A stretch of 8,069 bases of DNA from contig JAYTDO010000188.1 in assembly GCA_043735935.1 (NCBI GenBank), forward strand, positions 1 to 8,069. The letters run 5' to 3'. Positions 1-7,154 of this stretch are shown one piece after another. The first letter of the stretch is position 1, and each line of letters opens with the position of its first letter. A program made the translations under genes and the position numbers. The stretch is from JANLQB01 sp043735935. GTDB taxonomy: Bacteria > Verrucomicrobiota > Verrucomicrobiia > Chthoniobacterales > Chthoniobacteraceae. The notes below the pieces were generated by a model. It saw only the letters and a program-made list of their open reading frames with translations. It made no database searches and was not told the DNA's origin.

Positions 1-2383
1 CGGTGACGGCTTCGAACTTGGTGTTGCACACGCGGAAGATGTCGAGCACGAGGTTGTCTCCGCGGGTGAAGATGTCGGCGCCGAGGATATTCAGATGCAC
101 GCAGGAGAGGGCGCCGGCGATGCGCGAGAGAAGTTCGCGGCGGTCCCATCCGCAAAACCAGACTTCGCTATGGCCGCGTTCGGGGTGCGCGATCCACCGG
201 ATGGCCGGCGTGAGCGAATCCCCGTCCGGGGTGACTTGTTGCTTGAGGAATTCGCGGAAGAGTTGGACGTGCTCGACGATCTGTCGCGCGTGGTAGGTCT
301 GGAAATAACGCTCTGGCATGAACTCGAAATGCGCGTCGATTTCGCCGCGGTATTCGGCCGCGAGCTTTTTGCAGACGGTCGCGTGCAGGCTGGTGCGTTC
401 GATGGTGCGTTGGCGGTAGAAGGCCTCGCCGTCGGCAAGGTAGAGGGCGGTGCTGCGGTAGAGTTGCCAGACGAGACTTTCCTTCCAATCGCTCCAGTGC
501 TCGTCGCCCGTGCCCTGCCCGTCGACGAGCGTGAGGAGCATCAGCGCATCGAGGTTCGCCTGGTTTTTGATGAGCCCCGCAAACTCCGCGATGGTCGCCG
601 GGTCGTCGAGATTCCGCCGCTGGGCCGTGAGCGACATGAGGATGTGCTGATCGACGAGCAGCACCAGCGAGCGGCGTTGCTCGGGAGTGAGTTGGAGGCG
701 GCGAGAGACCTTTTGGGCGAAAAGAGCGCTCGCCTCGGCGTGGCTGCGCGCGTTCGAGGCTTTGCCGGTATCGTGGAGCAGGAGGGCGAGGTAGAGGACA
801 GCGGGGTCTTCGAGCTTTTGGAAAAGCGTTTGATATTCGGCCAGTTTTTCGTCGGTCGTATCGACGAGGCGGTCGAGCTTCTCGATGCACACGAGCGTGT
901 GTTCGTCGGCCGTGTAGCGGTGAAAAAACTCGTGCTGCACGAGGCAGGTGAGTTGCCCGAACTCGGGGATGTAGCGACCGAGAAAATCGACCTCGTGCAT
1001 TGCCCGGAGAGTGGCGCCGACTTCGCCTTTGCGTCCGCAGATTGCCAAAAATGTCTCCCTCGTGCCCTTGGCATACTGAAAGGTACGATCGACCAGGTGG
1101 ATGCGGCGCCGGACGAGGTGCTGCAGTTCCGGGCTCATGCGGAGATGGCGTTGCTGCATGTGCTGGAAAAGCCGCATCATCCGCGCGGAATCCTGGTTGA
1201 AAAGATCGCGGGCTTCGTAATGGATGCGCCCGTTCGTGCTGTAAAAACCATCGAAGTGATCGATTTGGGCGCGGGCAGGCGTCTTGCGGAGAAAGCCGAG
1301 AATGCCCCGTTTTGCAGTGGTTTCGATGGGCTTGACTTGGGGCCCGAGGCTGAGGCGTTCGGATAGGAGTTCTGTGATGTGATAGATGGAGCGCGCGTGC
1401 TGGTAATAATCCCGCATGAAGGCCTCGGTGCGCCGGAGGATGTTTTTCTGCGTGTAGCCCAGCTTGTTCGCGAGCGGGAGCTGCTGGCTCATGACGATGA
1501 CGTCGCTGCTGCGTTTGTTGAGGTAGTGGACCTCGGTGCGGACCCTGAGCAGGAAATCGTAAGCGCGATCGAGGACGCGGCGCTCGTTTTCGTTGAGGAG
1601 TTTCTTTTCGACGAGGCCCGCGGTGTCCTGCACCCGCTCCTTGAAGAAGCTGATCCAGAGCAGGTTTTGGTAGTCCCGTAGGGAGCCGCATCCATTCTTC
1701 ACGTTCGGCTCCTGCATGTAGACGCTGCTTCCGAATTTCTCGTGGCGCTCGGACTGGTTTAAGACGCGATCGCGGATGTATTCGTCCACGTGGCCGACGA
1801 CGCACTGCTTGACGAATTGGGCGCGGAACTCGTCGAAGAATTTGTTGTTGCCCGCGACGTAACGGGCCTCGAGCAGCGCGGTCTTTGAAAGCATGTCCGC
1901 ATTTGCCTGCTGGATGGCGTCCGCCACGGTGCGCGTCGAGTGGCCGACCTTGAAGCCGATATCCCAAAGCATGTAGAGGATCTGCTCGATCACGGCGCCG
2001 ACGCGCTTGTCGATCTTTCCCCGGGTCTCCTCGTAGAGGAACATGATGTCGATATCCGAGAAGGGATTTAACTCACCGCGGCCGTAACCGCCGATGGCGA
2101 CGAGGCAAAGGCGCGCAGGGCGGGTTTGAAGGGTCGGATCGCTCTCGGTGGCCGCATCGACGAGGTGCCGGAGCACGATATCGATGAGGCTCGCCCGCTG
2201 GCCGCAAATCTCGCGTCCGCCTCCGCCGCTGTGATGTTTGAGGCGGATGCGGTGGTTCTCGATCTTCAGGAACTTTTTATAGAGCGCGATGAGTTCCGCG
2301 GAGTTGAGCTTCCCCTGCGAGCGCAACTGTTGCTCGGCGTGGGCGAGGACTTTATCGCGATGGCGCAGGGCGGTGACGGACAC
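1..2383 (-). CDS. glnD: GlnD, bifunctional PII uridylyltransferase / uridylyl-removing enzyme (3' end beyond window)
   Basis: Known role of the family: this cytoplasmic enzyme uridylylates PII protein when glutamine is low and removes UMP when glutamine is high, so it sets nitrogen regulation. I translated the minus strand and found 794 uninterrupted codons. Domains in order: nucleotidyltransferase with GGYGRGELNPFSDID at residues 98-112 (metal-binding D110 and D112); the GlnD-associated motif EPNVKNGCGSLRD at 225-237; an HD hydrolase domain with H495 in ADEHT and the HD pair H537-D538 in LLLHDTGK; and the start of the first ACT (glutamine-sensing) domain from about residue 740. The end of ACT1 and all of ACT2 lie off the left edge; E. 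coli GlnD is 890 aa. The start is GTG at 2383, the only plausible start after an in-frame TAA upstream. No good Shine-Dalgarno precedes it. The gene is divergent from the mutase. No PII, ammonium-transporter or glutamine-synthetase gene is in view. Several long frames on the opposite strand and in other frames here are low-complexity shadows. Confidence 0.96.
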   Translation of the reverse strand, partial: MSVTALRHRDKVLAHAEQQLRSQGKLNSAELIALYKKFLKIENHRIRLKHHSGGGGREICGQRASLIDIVLRHLVDAATESDPTLQTRPARLCLVAIGGYGRGELNPFSDIDIMFLYEETRGKIDKRVGAVIEQILYMLWDIGFKVGHSTRTVADAIQQANADMLSKTALLEARYVAGNNKFFDEFRAQFVKQCVVGHVDEYIRDRVLNQSERHEKFGSSVYMQEPNVKNGCGSLRDYQNLLWISFFKERVQDTAGLVEKKLLNENERRVLDRAYDFLLRVRTEVHYLNKRSSDVIVMSQQLPLANKLGYTQKNILRRTEAFMRDYYQHARSIYHITELLSERLSLGPQVKPIETTAKRGILGFLRKTPARAQIDHFDGFYSTNGRIHYEARDLFNQDSARMMRLFQHMQQRHLRMSPELQHLVRRRIHLVDRTFQYAKGTRETFLAICGRKGEVGATLRAMHEVDFLGRYIPEFGQLTCLVQHEFFHRYTADEHTLVCIEKLDRLVDTTDEKLAEYQTLFQKLEDPAVLYLALLLHDTGKASNARSHAEASALFAQKVSRRLQLTPEQRRSLVLLVDQHILMSLTAQRRNLDDPATIAEFAGLIKNQANLDALMLLTLVDGQGTGDEHWSDWKESLVWQLYRSTALYLADGEAFYRQRTIERTSLHATVCKKLAAEYRGEIDAHFEFMPERYFQTYHARQIVEHVQLFREFLKQQVTPDGDSLTPAIRWIAHPERGHSEVWFCGWDRRELLSRIAGALSCVHLNILGADIFTRGDNLVLDIFRVCNTKFEAVT

Positions 2384-2427
2384 GGGTGATCGGATGACTC
2401 GAGGCGTTGAGGAGTTGGGCGGGTCGA

Positions 2428-2449
2428 GAATCGTCGTATTTTACGATTC
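2428..2449. repeat. Inverted repeat in the divergent spacer, possible operator or hairpin
   Basis: Perfect 7-bp arms GAATCGT (2428-2434) and ACGATTC (2443-2449) flank an 8-base AT-rich centre. It lies between the divergent glnD and mutase genes, 45 bp from the glnD start. A dyad in such a position could bind a regulator that affects both directions, or could be a small hairpin. No known regulator site is recognised. The arms are short enough for chance to be possible. Confidence 0.4.
2438..2443 (-). promoter_or_regulatory. Candidate -10 element for glnD
   Basis: Read on the minus strand this hexamer is TAAAAT, five of six bases of the sigma-70 -10 consensus. It falls inside the inverted repeat and would place the transcript start roughly 45 bases before the GTG of glnD. 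No convincing -35 hexamer is visible at the usual distance, so the call is weak. Confidence 0.2.
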
Positions 2450-2460
2450 GTCCAGCTCCG

Positions 2461-2466
2461 GATAAT
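2461..2466 (+). promoter_or_regulatory. Candidate -10 element for the rightward operon
   Basis: GATAAT matches five of six bases of the sigma-70 -10 consensus. A poor -35-like TTTACG lies at 2440-2445 with a short 15-bp spacer, overlapping the inverted repeat. If real, transcription of the mutase operon would start near 2473, just before the GGAGAGG ribosome-binding-like site. The evidence is position and partial consensus only. Confidence 0.2.
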
Positions 2467-2474
2467 TCAGAATC

Positions 2475-2481
2475 GGAGAGG
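2475..2481 (+). promoter_or_regulatory. Shine-Dalgarno-like GGAGAGG upstream of the mutase
   Basis: GGAGAGG is the only clear ribosome-binding-like sequence in the spacer. It abuts an ATG at 2482 (a 16-codon ORF) and is well spaced for the TTG at 2486, which is in frame with the mutase. It is too far from the preferred mutase ATG at 2525. It therefore either marks a 13-residue longer mutase starting with TTG or serves a leader ORF. Confidence 0.45.
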
Positions 2482-2532
2482 ATGATTGCACACGGGAACG
2501 GCGCGCGGTTATATGCCCCATCCAATGAGTGA
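2482..2532 (+). CDS. Possible 16-codon leader ORF overlapping the mutase start
   Basis: ATG at 2482 directly follows GGAGAGG and opens a short frame reading MIAHGNGARLYAPSNE. It ends at TGA 2530-2532, which overlaps the first codons of the mutase if that gene starts at ATG 2525. Such an arrangement could couple translation of the leader to the mutase. The peptide has no run of a regulatory amino acid, so it does not look like a classical attenuator. The Shine-Dalgarno is very close to the ATG, and the short ORF may be accidental. Confidence 0.2.
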   Translation: MIAHGNGARLYAPSNE

Positions 2533-4489
2533 GCTGAAAGTCCAAATCCAAGCCGCCGCGACGGGCGGGATGCTGCTGGAAAGCAGTGCCCGGAACATTC
2601 TTTCCGTTCTTACGCGCAGCGAATCGCCGGTGGTCGCGCAGAGCCTTGCAGAGCTGGTTGAACGCGGAGAGTGGGCGGAGCTGAACGATCGCTTTTACAA
2701 GACGATCGCCTTCGGGACCGGTGGTCTCCGCGGTCGGACGATCGGTCGGGTGGTGACCGCGTCCGAACGCGGTCAGGTGCAGGCCCTCGATCGCCCTCAG
2801 CATCCGTGCATCGGCACGAATGCGATGAATTTTTACAACGTCAGCCGGGCGACCCAGGGTTTGGTCGCATACCTCAAGGAGTGGTTTTCCAAGAATAACA
2901 TGGCAGGCCGCCCGAAGATCGTGGTGGCTCACGACACGCGTCATTTTTCGCGGGACTTCACGGCACTCGTCGCTCAGGTCGCGATCGATAATGGCTGCGA
3001 TGTGTGCGTCTTCGAAGGGCCGCGGTCGACGCCGCAACTGTCGTTCACCGTGCGCTGGACGAATGCGAACGCGGGGATCGTGATCACCGCCAGCCACAAC
3101 CCACCGCACGACAACGGCTACAAAGTTTACTTTGGCGACGGCGCGCAGGTGGTCGAGCCGCACGCGAGCGGCATCATCGAAAAGGTCAATGCGGTCGAGT
3201 CGGATGTGTATTCGCCGGTTTCGCCGGATTTTGCTGGGAAAATCACGGTGCTCGGGAAGGAGGCGGATGAAGCCTACATGGCGCGGTTGGAAACGTTGAT
3301 CCTCGACCGCACGCTCGTCGCGAAGGCGGGCGATTTGAAAGTGGCTTTCACGTCGATTCACGGCACGGGCGGGATCGTGACTCTGCCGATGCTGGATCGG
3401 CTGGGCTTCAAGTATGTCACGGTTCCGGAGCAGGAAATACCGGACGGACGTTTCCCGACCGTGAAATCGCCGAACCCTGAAAATGCCGAGGCGCTCGCGA
3501 TGGCGATGGCGCTCGCGCTGCGTGAAAGCGCGGACATCGTCATCGCGACGGATCCGGACTGCGATCGGATGGGCGTGGCCGTTCGGACGGCTTCGGGCGA
3601 ACTCGAATTGCTCACCGGAAATCAGATCGGCTCGCTGATGGCCTACTACCGCGTGCGCAAACTCATCGAGCAGGGGGTCATCACGCCGCAGAACGCGAGC
3701 CGCTGCGTTATCGTGAAGACCTTCGTCACGACCGACCTGCAAAAGGCGATCGCCGAAAGACATGGATTGCGGTGCGTCGAAACGCTCACCGGTTTCAAAT
3801 ACATCGGGGAAAAACTCGGCAAGTACGAGAACGCCCTCCCCGCTGAGGTCCGCGAGAAATACCGCACCTTCTCGGAGACCGAGACGCGTGAGGCCCGCCT
3901 TCAGGACTCGAGTTTTTACGTCTGCGGTGGCGAAGAAAGCTACGGCTACAGCGCGGCGGACTTTGTGCGCGACAAGGACGGCAACGGCGCGGTGGTCGTC
4001 TTCGCCGAAGTGGCCGCCTACGCGAAGTCTCGCAGCCTCACCCTCGGCGGTCTGCTGGATGAGGTTTACGCCGAATATGGCTTCTACCTGGAACAGAACG
4101 GCACCCTCACTTTTGAAGGGGCCGAGGGTGCGCTACAGATCCAGGAACTCGTCACATCTTACGCCACCCTGCCGCCTGCGAAGGTTTGTGGCGTCGCGGT
4201 CGCGGGCACGAGAAATTTTGCCAGCGAGACCTTTCACGACATCGAGGGCGACGAGATTCCAAAGGAAAAGATGTTGATGATCGACCTCGCGGACGGCCGC
4301 CGGATCGCCGTGCGGCCGAGCGGCACCGAGCCGAAGATCAAATTCTACCTCTTTGCGCGACGCACGCCGATCGAAGGTGAGCGCTTCACCGGCGTGGAAC
4401 TGGCGCTCATCAAAACATCCGTGAAAGCCTCCCTCGACGAGCTTTGGGCATGGGCGAAACAAGACGTCGAGACGCGGCTGAAACGCTGA
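2525..4489 (+). CDS. Phosphoglucomutase / phosphomannomutase (alpha-D-phosphohexomutase family)
   Basis: The family interconverts hexose 6-phosphate and hexose 1-phosphate through a phosphoserine in the cytoplasm, linking glycolysis to glycogen and nucleotide-sugar synthesis. All four family motifs are present (654-aa numbering): N-terminal GTGGLRG at 64-70; catalytic TASHNPPHDNGYK with phosphoserine S190; Mg-binding DPDCDR at 343-348; sugar-specificity GEES at 469-472; and phosphate-binding RPSGTEPK at 597-604. The order and the FGTGGLRG signature fit the PgcA-like glucose-type mutases (B. subtilis PgcA is about 580 aa). This protein is longer, partly through a charged insert at about 434-462 before GEES. 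Sequence cannot settle glucose versus mannose preference, so no symbol is given. Start: ATG 2525 (MSELK) looks most like homologues. ATG 2513 and TTG 2486 are in-frame alternatives, and only the TTG has a Shine-Dalgarno. It is the first gene of the likely operon. Confidence 0.92.
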   Translation: MSELKVQIQAAATGGMLLESSARNILSVLTRSESPVVAQSLAELVERGEWAELNDRFYKTIAFGTGGLRGRTIGRVVTASERGQVQALDRPQHPCIGTNAMNFYNVSRATQGLVAYLKEWFSKNNMAGRPKIVVAHDTRHFSRDFTALVAQVAIDNGCDVCVFEGPRSTPQLSFTVRWTNANAGIVITASHNPPHDNGYKVYFGDGAQVVEPHASGIIEKVNAVESDVYSPVSPDFAGKITVLGKEADEAYMARLETLILDRTLVAKAGDLKVAFTSIHGTGGIVTLPMLDRLGFKYVTVPEQEIPDGRFPTVKSPNPENAEALAMAMALALRESADIVIATDPDCDRMGVAVRTASGELELLTGNQIGSLMAYYRVRKLIEQGVITPQNASRCVIVKTFVTTDLQKAIAERHGLRCVETLTGFKYIGEKLGKYENALPAEVREKYRTFSETETREARLQDSSFYVCGGEESYGYSAADFVRDKDGNGAVVVFAEVAAYAKSRSLTLGGLLDEVYAEYGFYLEQNGTLTFEGAEGALQIQELVTSYATLPPAKVCGVAVAGTRNFASETFHDIEGDEIPKEKMLMIDLADGRRIAVRPSGTEPKIKFYLFARRTPIEGERFTGVELALIKTSVKASLDELWAWAKQDVETRLKR

Positions 4490-4502
4490 TCCTTCAGAAC
4501 GC

Positions 4503-4814
4503 ATGGGCAATCGAGAACTCAATCTGGATGGCGGGGAAATTTCGGTCATCAAGGCTCTCGGTACGGGCGGGGGAGAAGTGCGGGGCGATGATCTGATCTC
4601 GCGCGTATCCGATCTCGACGCGGCAGAGATCATCGACACCCTGAAGGGATTGATAATGCTCGGTTACGTGTCGGCGGACGATAAAGCCTTCCACTCTTTG
4701 AAGGACATGGAGAAGGTCCACTTCCATGTGAACTCCGGCTACGCGAAAGACCTCAAGGAAGCCATCGATCCGCAGCCCGAACAGCGGAAAAGCAAGCGAG
4801 TGAGGCGTGAGTAG
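4503..4814 (+). CDS. Conserved-looking small protein, possible winged-helix fold, function unknown
   Basis: This 103-aa protein is not recognised. Its N-terminal 80 residues read like a small winged-helix domain: helix EISVIKALG at about 13-21, helix RGDDLISRVSD at 27-37, helix AAEIIDTLKGLIMLGYV at 40-56, then a probable beta wing ending in KVHFHVN at about 70-76. The C-terminus is charged and basic (QRKSKRVRRE). There is no signal peptide and no membrane segment, so it is probably cytoplasmic. ATG 4503 is the only reasonable start; it lies 13 nt after the mutase stop and lacks a clear Shine-Dalgarno. Its end overlaps the lnt start by 8 nt, which suggests translational coupling and argues that it is a real gene. 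It could be a small DNA-binding regulator or a protein-interaction module. The fold assignment is my reading of the helix pattern, not a family match. Confidence 0.8.
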   Translation: MGNRELNLDGGEISVIKALGTGGGEVRGDDLISRVSDLDAAEIIDTLKGLIMLGYVSADDKAFHSLKDMEKVHFHVNSGYAKDLKEAIDPQPEQRKSKRVRRE

Positions 4815-6402
4815 CCGGCGCCTCGCGCTGCTGGTCCGCGCATGGCCCTGGCTGGCATCGGTGGCGAGCGGCCTGATGCTCGCCCTTTGCTTTGCACCAT
4901 GGGATTTCACGCCGCTCGTGTGGGTCGCGCTCGTCCCGCTCATTTGCGCCGTGTGGCTTTCGCCGTCCTCCCTTCGACGGCCTGGAATGCGCGAGGCCGG
5001 GCTCGGTTATGTGGCCGGGCTTGTCTTTTTCAGCGCCGTTTTCTACTGGCTCGGCGCGCTGGGAGCGCTTTTTCGTGCGCCGCTCCTTTACGGGTTGCCG
5101 CTGCTGCTCGCCGTTTACATGGCGCTCTATTTCGCGTTTTGGGCTTGGTTTCTGGGGCGGGTTCTCGCCGTCACTTCGGACGAAAGGCGGTTTCCGAACT
5201 CGTGGCGAAATCTCGCCACCGGCGCGCTCGGTGCGGGCGCGTGGATGGTGCAGGAATGGGTGCGCGGCTGGCTGCTGAGCGGCTTTGGATGGAACGGGCT
5301 GGGCGTGCCTCTCCACGCCGATCTGCCGATGATCCAAATCGCGTCGATCACCGGGGTATTGGGCCTCGCAGGCATCGTCGCATTCGTCAATCTCATGCTC
5401 GTCATCGTCGTCCGCCGCATCGTTGGCGAACTGGGGGCGCAGTTTTTGAAGCGGATTCGGTGGGAGTTCAGCCTCAGCGTTGCCGCCGTCGTCTTCGTCT
5501 TCGCCTACGGGGTCCGCACGCTGCTCGCGCCGGTCCCGGAGGCGGTCGCGTTGCGCGTGACGGCGATCCAGCCAAACATCCCCCAGACCGTGAAGTTTTC
5601 GGCGGATGGGGAGGACGAAATCTTCCGGCAGCTGGGGAATCTCACCGCCCTCGCGGCGGGGAGCACGCAGCCGCAGTTGCTCATCTGGCCGGAATCCGCG
5701 ACGCCTCGCGGCATCTATTCGGACGATGTGAATTTCGACTTCGTGATGCGTCACGCGGCGCTCGGGGATTTCGGGTTGCTCCTGGGCACGGTCGAAGATG
5801 ATCCGGAGCGCGGCGCGACTTTCAATGTGGCAAAGCTTTTTACCGAGCGCGGGAAGCACGAGCAGACGCATCGCAAGATGCACCTCGTTCCGTTCGGCGA
5901 ATATCTCCCGATGCGGCGGCTTCTCGGCGCGGTGCTCGGAGGTTTGGTCCCCGGGGACTTCGATGCGGGCCATGTCGCCACGGTGTTTGATTTGCCGAGG
6001 CCGGGCATTCGGCTTTCGGCGCTCATTTGTTTTGAAGACACGCTCGGGGATCTCACTCGCGACTTTGTTCGGAACGGCGCGCAGTTGCTGGTCAACGTGA
6101 CGAATGACGGCTGGTTTTTACGCACTGCGGGCGCGCAGCAGCATCTCGATAATGCGGTCTTCCGCGCGGTGGAGAACCGGCGTCCGCTCATCCGGTGCAC
6201 GAACACCGGGATGACGTGTTCGATCGATCGACACGGCCATGTGGACCACTGGTTGCGCCCGTTCCAGCAAGGATTCGCGGCCCGAAACGTCAATGTGCCA
6301 AAGGCGCCCGAACTTACCTTTTATACGCGGCATGGCGACTGGATCGCCCATGTCTCTACGGGGGTCATCCTTATCGCCATGGTGCGGCGGCGGCGTAAAT
6401 GA
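4807..6402 (+). CDS. lnt: Apolipoprotein N-acyltransferase Lnt
   Basis: Lnt transfers an acyl chain from phospholipid to the N-terminal cysteine of apolipoproteins, the last step of lipoprotein maturation, at the periplasmic face of the inner membrane. The 531-aa length is near the usual 510-550. Several hydrophobic segments lie at about 13-30, 37-53, 68-88, 92-118, 139-159, 176-203 and 221-240, followed by the periplasmic nitrilase-like domain and a final membrane segment at about 510-525. The Glu-Lys-Cys triad is intact: E296 in WPESATP, K357 in KMHLVPFGEYLP and C408 in ICFED. E365 and E410 match the further conserved glutamates of E. coli Lnt (E343, E389). The QPN motif (255-257) and the segment NDGWF...QHL...NTGM are also present. 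The start is GTG 4807, overlapping the previous gene by 8 nt; GAGG lies very close to it. The stop overlaps the next gene's ATG (ATGA). Confidence 0.96.
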   Translation: MSSRRLALLVRAWPWLASVASGLMLALCFAPWDFTPLVWVALVPLICAVWLSPSSLRRPGMREAGLGYVAGLVFFSAVFYWLGALGALFRAPLLYGLPLLLAVYMALYFAFWAWFLGRVLAVTSDERRFPNSWRNLATGALGAGAWMVQEWVRGWLLSGFGWNGLGVPLHADLPMIQIASITGVLGLAGIVAFVNLMLVIVVRRIVGELGAQFLKRIRWEFSLSVAAVVFVFAYGVRTLLAPVPEAVALRVTAIQPNIPQTVKFSADGEDEIFRQLGNLTALAAGSTQPQLLIWPESATPRGIYSDDVNFDFVMRHAALGDFGLLLGTVEDDPERGATFNVAKLFTERGKHEQTHRKMHLVPFGEYLPMRRLLGAVLGGLVPGDFDAGHVATVFDLPRPGIRLSALICFEDTLGDLTRDFVRNGAQLLVNVTNDGWFLRTAGAQQHLDNAVFRAVENRRPLIRCTNTGMTCSIDRHGHVDHWLRPFQQGFAARNVNVPKAPELTFYTRHGDWIAHVSTGVILIAMVRRRRK

Positions 6403-7151
6403 AGGAGCGAGCGCTGGTCGTGTCGGTGCATGATGTGTCCCCGTGGACGCGGAATTCGTGCGATCGCATTCTTCGGGAGCTCGGGGAAATCGGCGTGGGC
6501 GCTACGTCGCTGCTCGTCATCCCGGATCACCATCACCGCGGTCATTGGCGGGATGATGCGGAGGCAAGTGCGTGGCTCGTGGGAAAGGCGGGGGCGGGAC
6601 ATGAGGTGGTCACGCACGGCTATTTTCACCAGCGCGAGAGGCGCCCAGGAGAGTCGGCAGCGACAAAGATGACGACCCGATGGTATACGGCGGACGAGGG
6701 GGAGTTTTACGACATCGATCGGGCCGAGGCACGGAGCCTGGTGGAAAAGGCGAATGCGGAGCTGCGCGAGCTCGGGCTCGATCCGGCGGGATTCATCGCG
6801 CCGGCTTGGCTGCTCGGCACCGGTGCGGAAGCGGCCTTGAGGGAACTCGGTGTGGAATACACGACGCGACTTGGCGGAGTGTTCGATTTGCGGACGGGCG
6901 AGGCGCATCGCTCGCAGTCCCTCGTCTGGAGCGTGCGTAGCGTATGGCGGCGACAGGTGAGTCTCGCTTGGAACGCGCTTCTCTTCCGGCGCATGGCGCC
7001 GCGGGATTTGTTGCGGATTTCGATTCACCCCGTGGACGTCGAACACCGCTCGATATGGCGACAGGTGCGCGCATTTGTCGCGAGGGCGCTTGCGGATCGC
7101 GAGGCGGTTACCTATCAAGCGTGGCTCATTCGGCAGCGCGCGGTTTCCTGA
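6399..7151 (+). CDS. DUF2334 family NodB-like polysaccharide deacetylase-related protein
   Basis: This 250-aa protein begins with ALVVSVHDVSP and carries VVTHGYFHQRE and GFIAPAWLLG, the pattern of DUF2334, a branch of the NodB-type carbohydrate deacetylases. The presumed metal ligands of that fold are present: D12 in SVHDVSP and the H-x3-H pair H73/H77. A conserved RISIHP motif near the C-terminus gives H210. There is no signal peptide or membrane segment, so it appears cytoplasmic. This is odd for a cell-wall deacetylase and would fit action on a lipid-linked or nucleotide-linked sugar precursor. The start ATG 6399 overlaps the lnt stop as ATGA, so translation is probably coupled. The substrate is unknown and enzyme activity has been little tested in this family. 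The next gene begins 3 nt after the stop in the same frame. Confidence 0.85.
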   Translation: MKERALVVSVHDVSPWTRNSCDRILRELGEIGVGATSLLVIPDHHHRGHWRDDAEASAWLVGKAGAGHEVVTHGYFHQRERRPGESAATKMTTRWYTADEGEFYDIDRAEARSLVEKANAELRELGLDPAGFIAPAWLLGTGAEAALRELGVEYTTRLGGVFDLRTGEAHRSQSLVWSVRSVWRRQVSLAWNALLFRRMAPRDLLRISIHPVDVEHRSIWRQVRAFVARALADREAVTYQAWLIRQRAVS

Positions 7152-7154
7152 TTC

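Noticed and set aside
95..1366. 423-codon plus-strand open frame antisense to glnD
   Set aside because: It is the complementary reading of well-conserved glnD codons. No family motif is seen, and the product is an artefact-like Glu/Val/Ala/Leu-rich string.
168..1967. Long minus-strand open frame (about 600 codons) overlapping glnD
   Set aside because: It is out of frame with the glnD reading, its translation is Arg/Pro/His-rich with no domain motif, and glnD explains the strand fully. It is a GC-bias shadow.
2441..3763. 440-codon minus-strand open frame antisense to the mutase
   Set aside because: It is Arg/His/Asp-rich with no motif, and it lies fully opposite the mutase N-terminal half, which has clear catalytic motifs.
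4490..4502. Possible terminator between the mutase and the small protein
   Set aside because: Only 13 nt are available, with no inverted repeat and no T-run.
4753..5973. 406-codon minus-strand open frame antisense to lnt
   Set aside because: It is highly charged and low in complexity, typical of the antisense of GC-rich membrane-protein codons. lnt is certain on the other strand.
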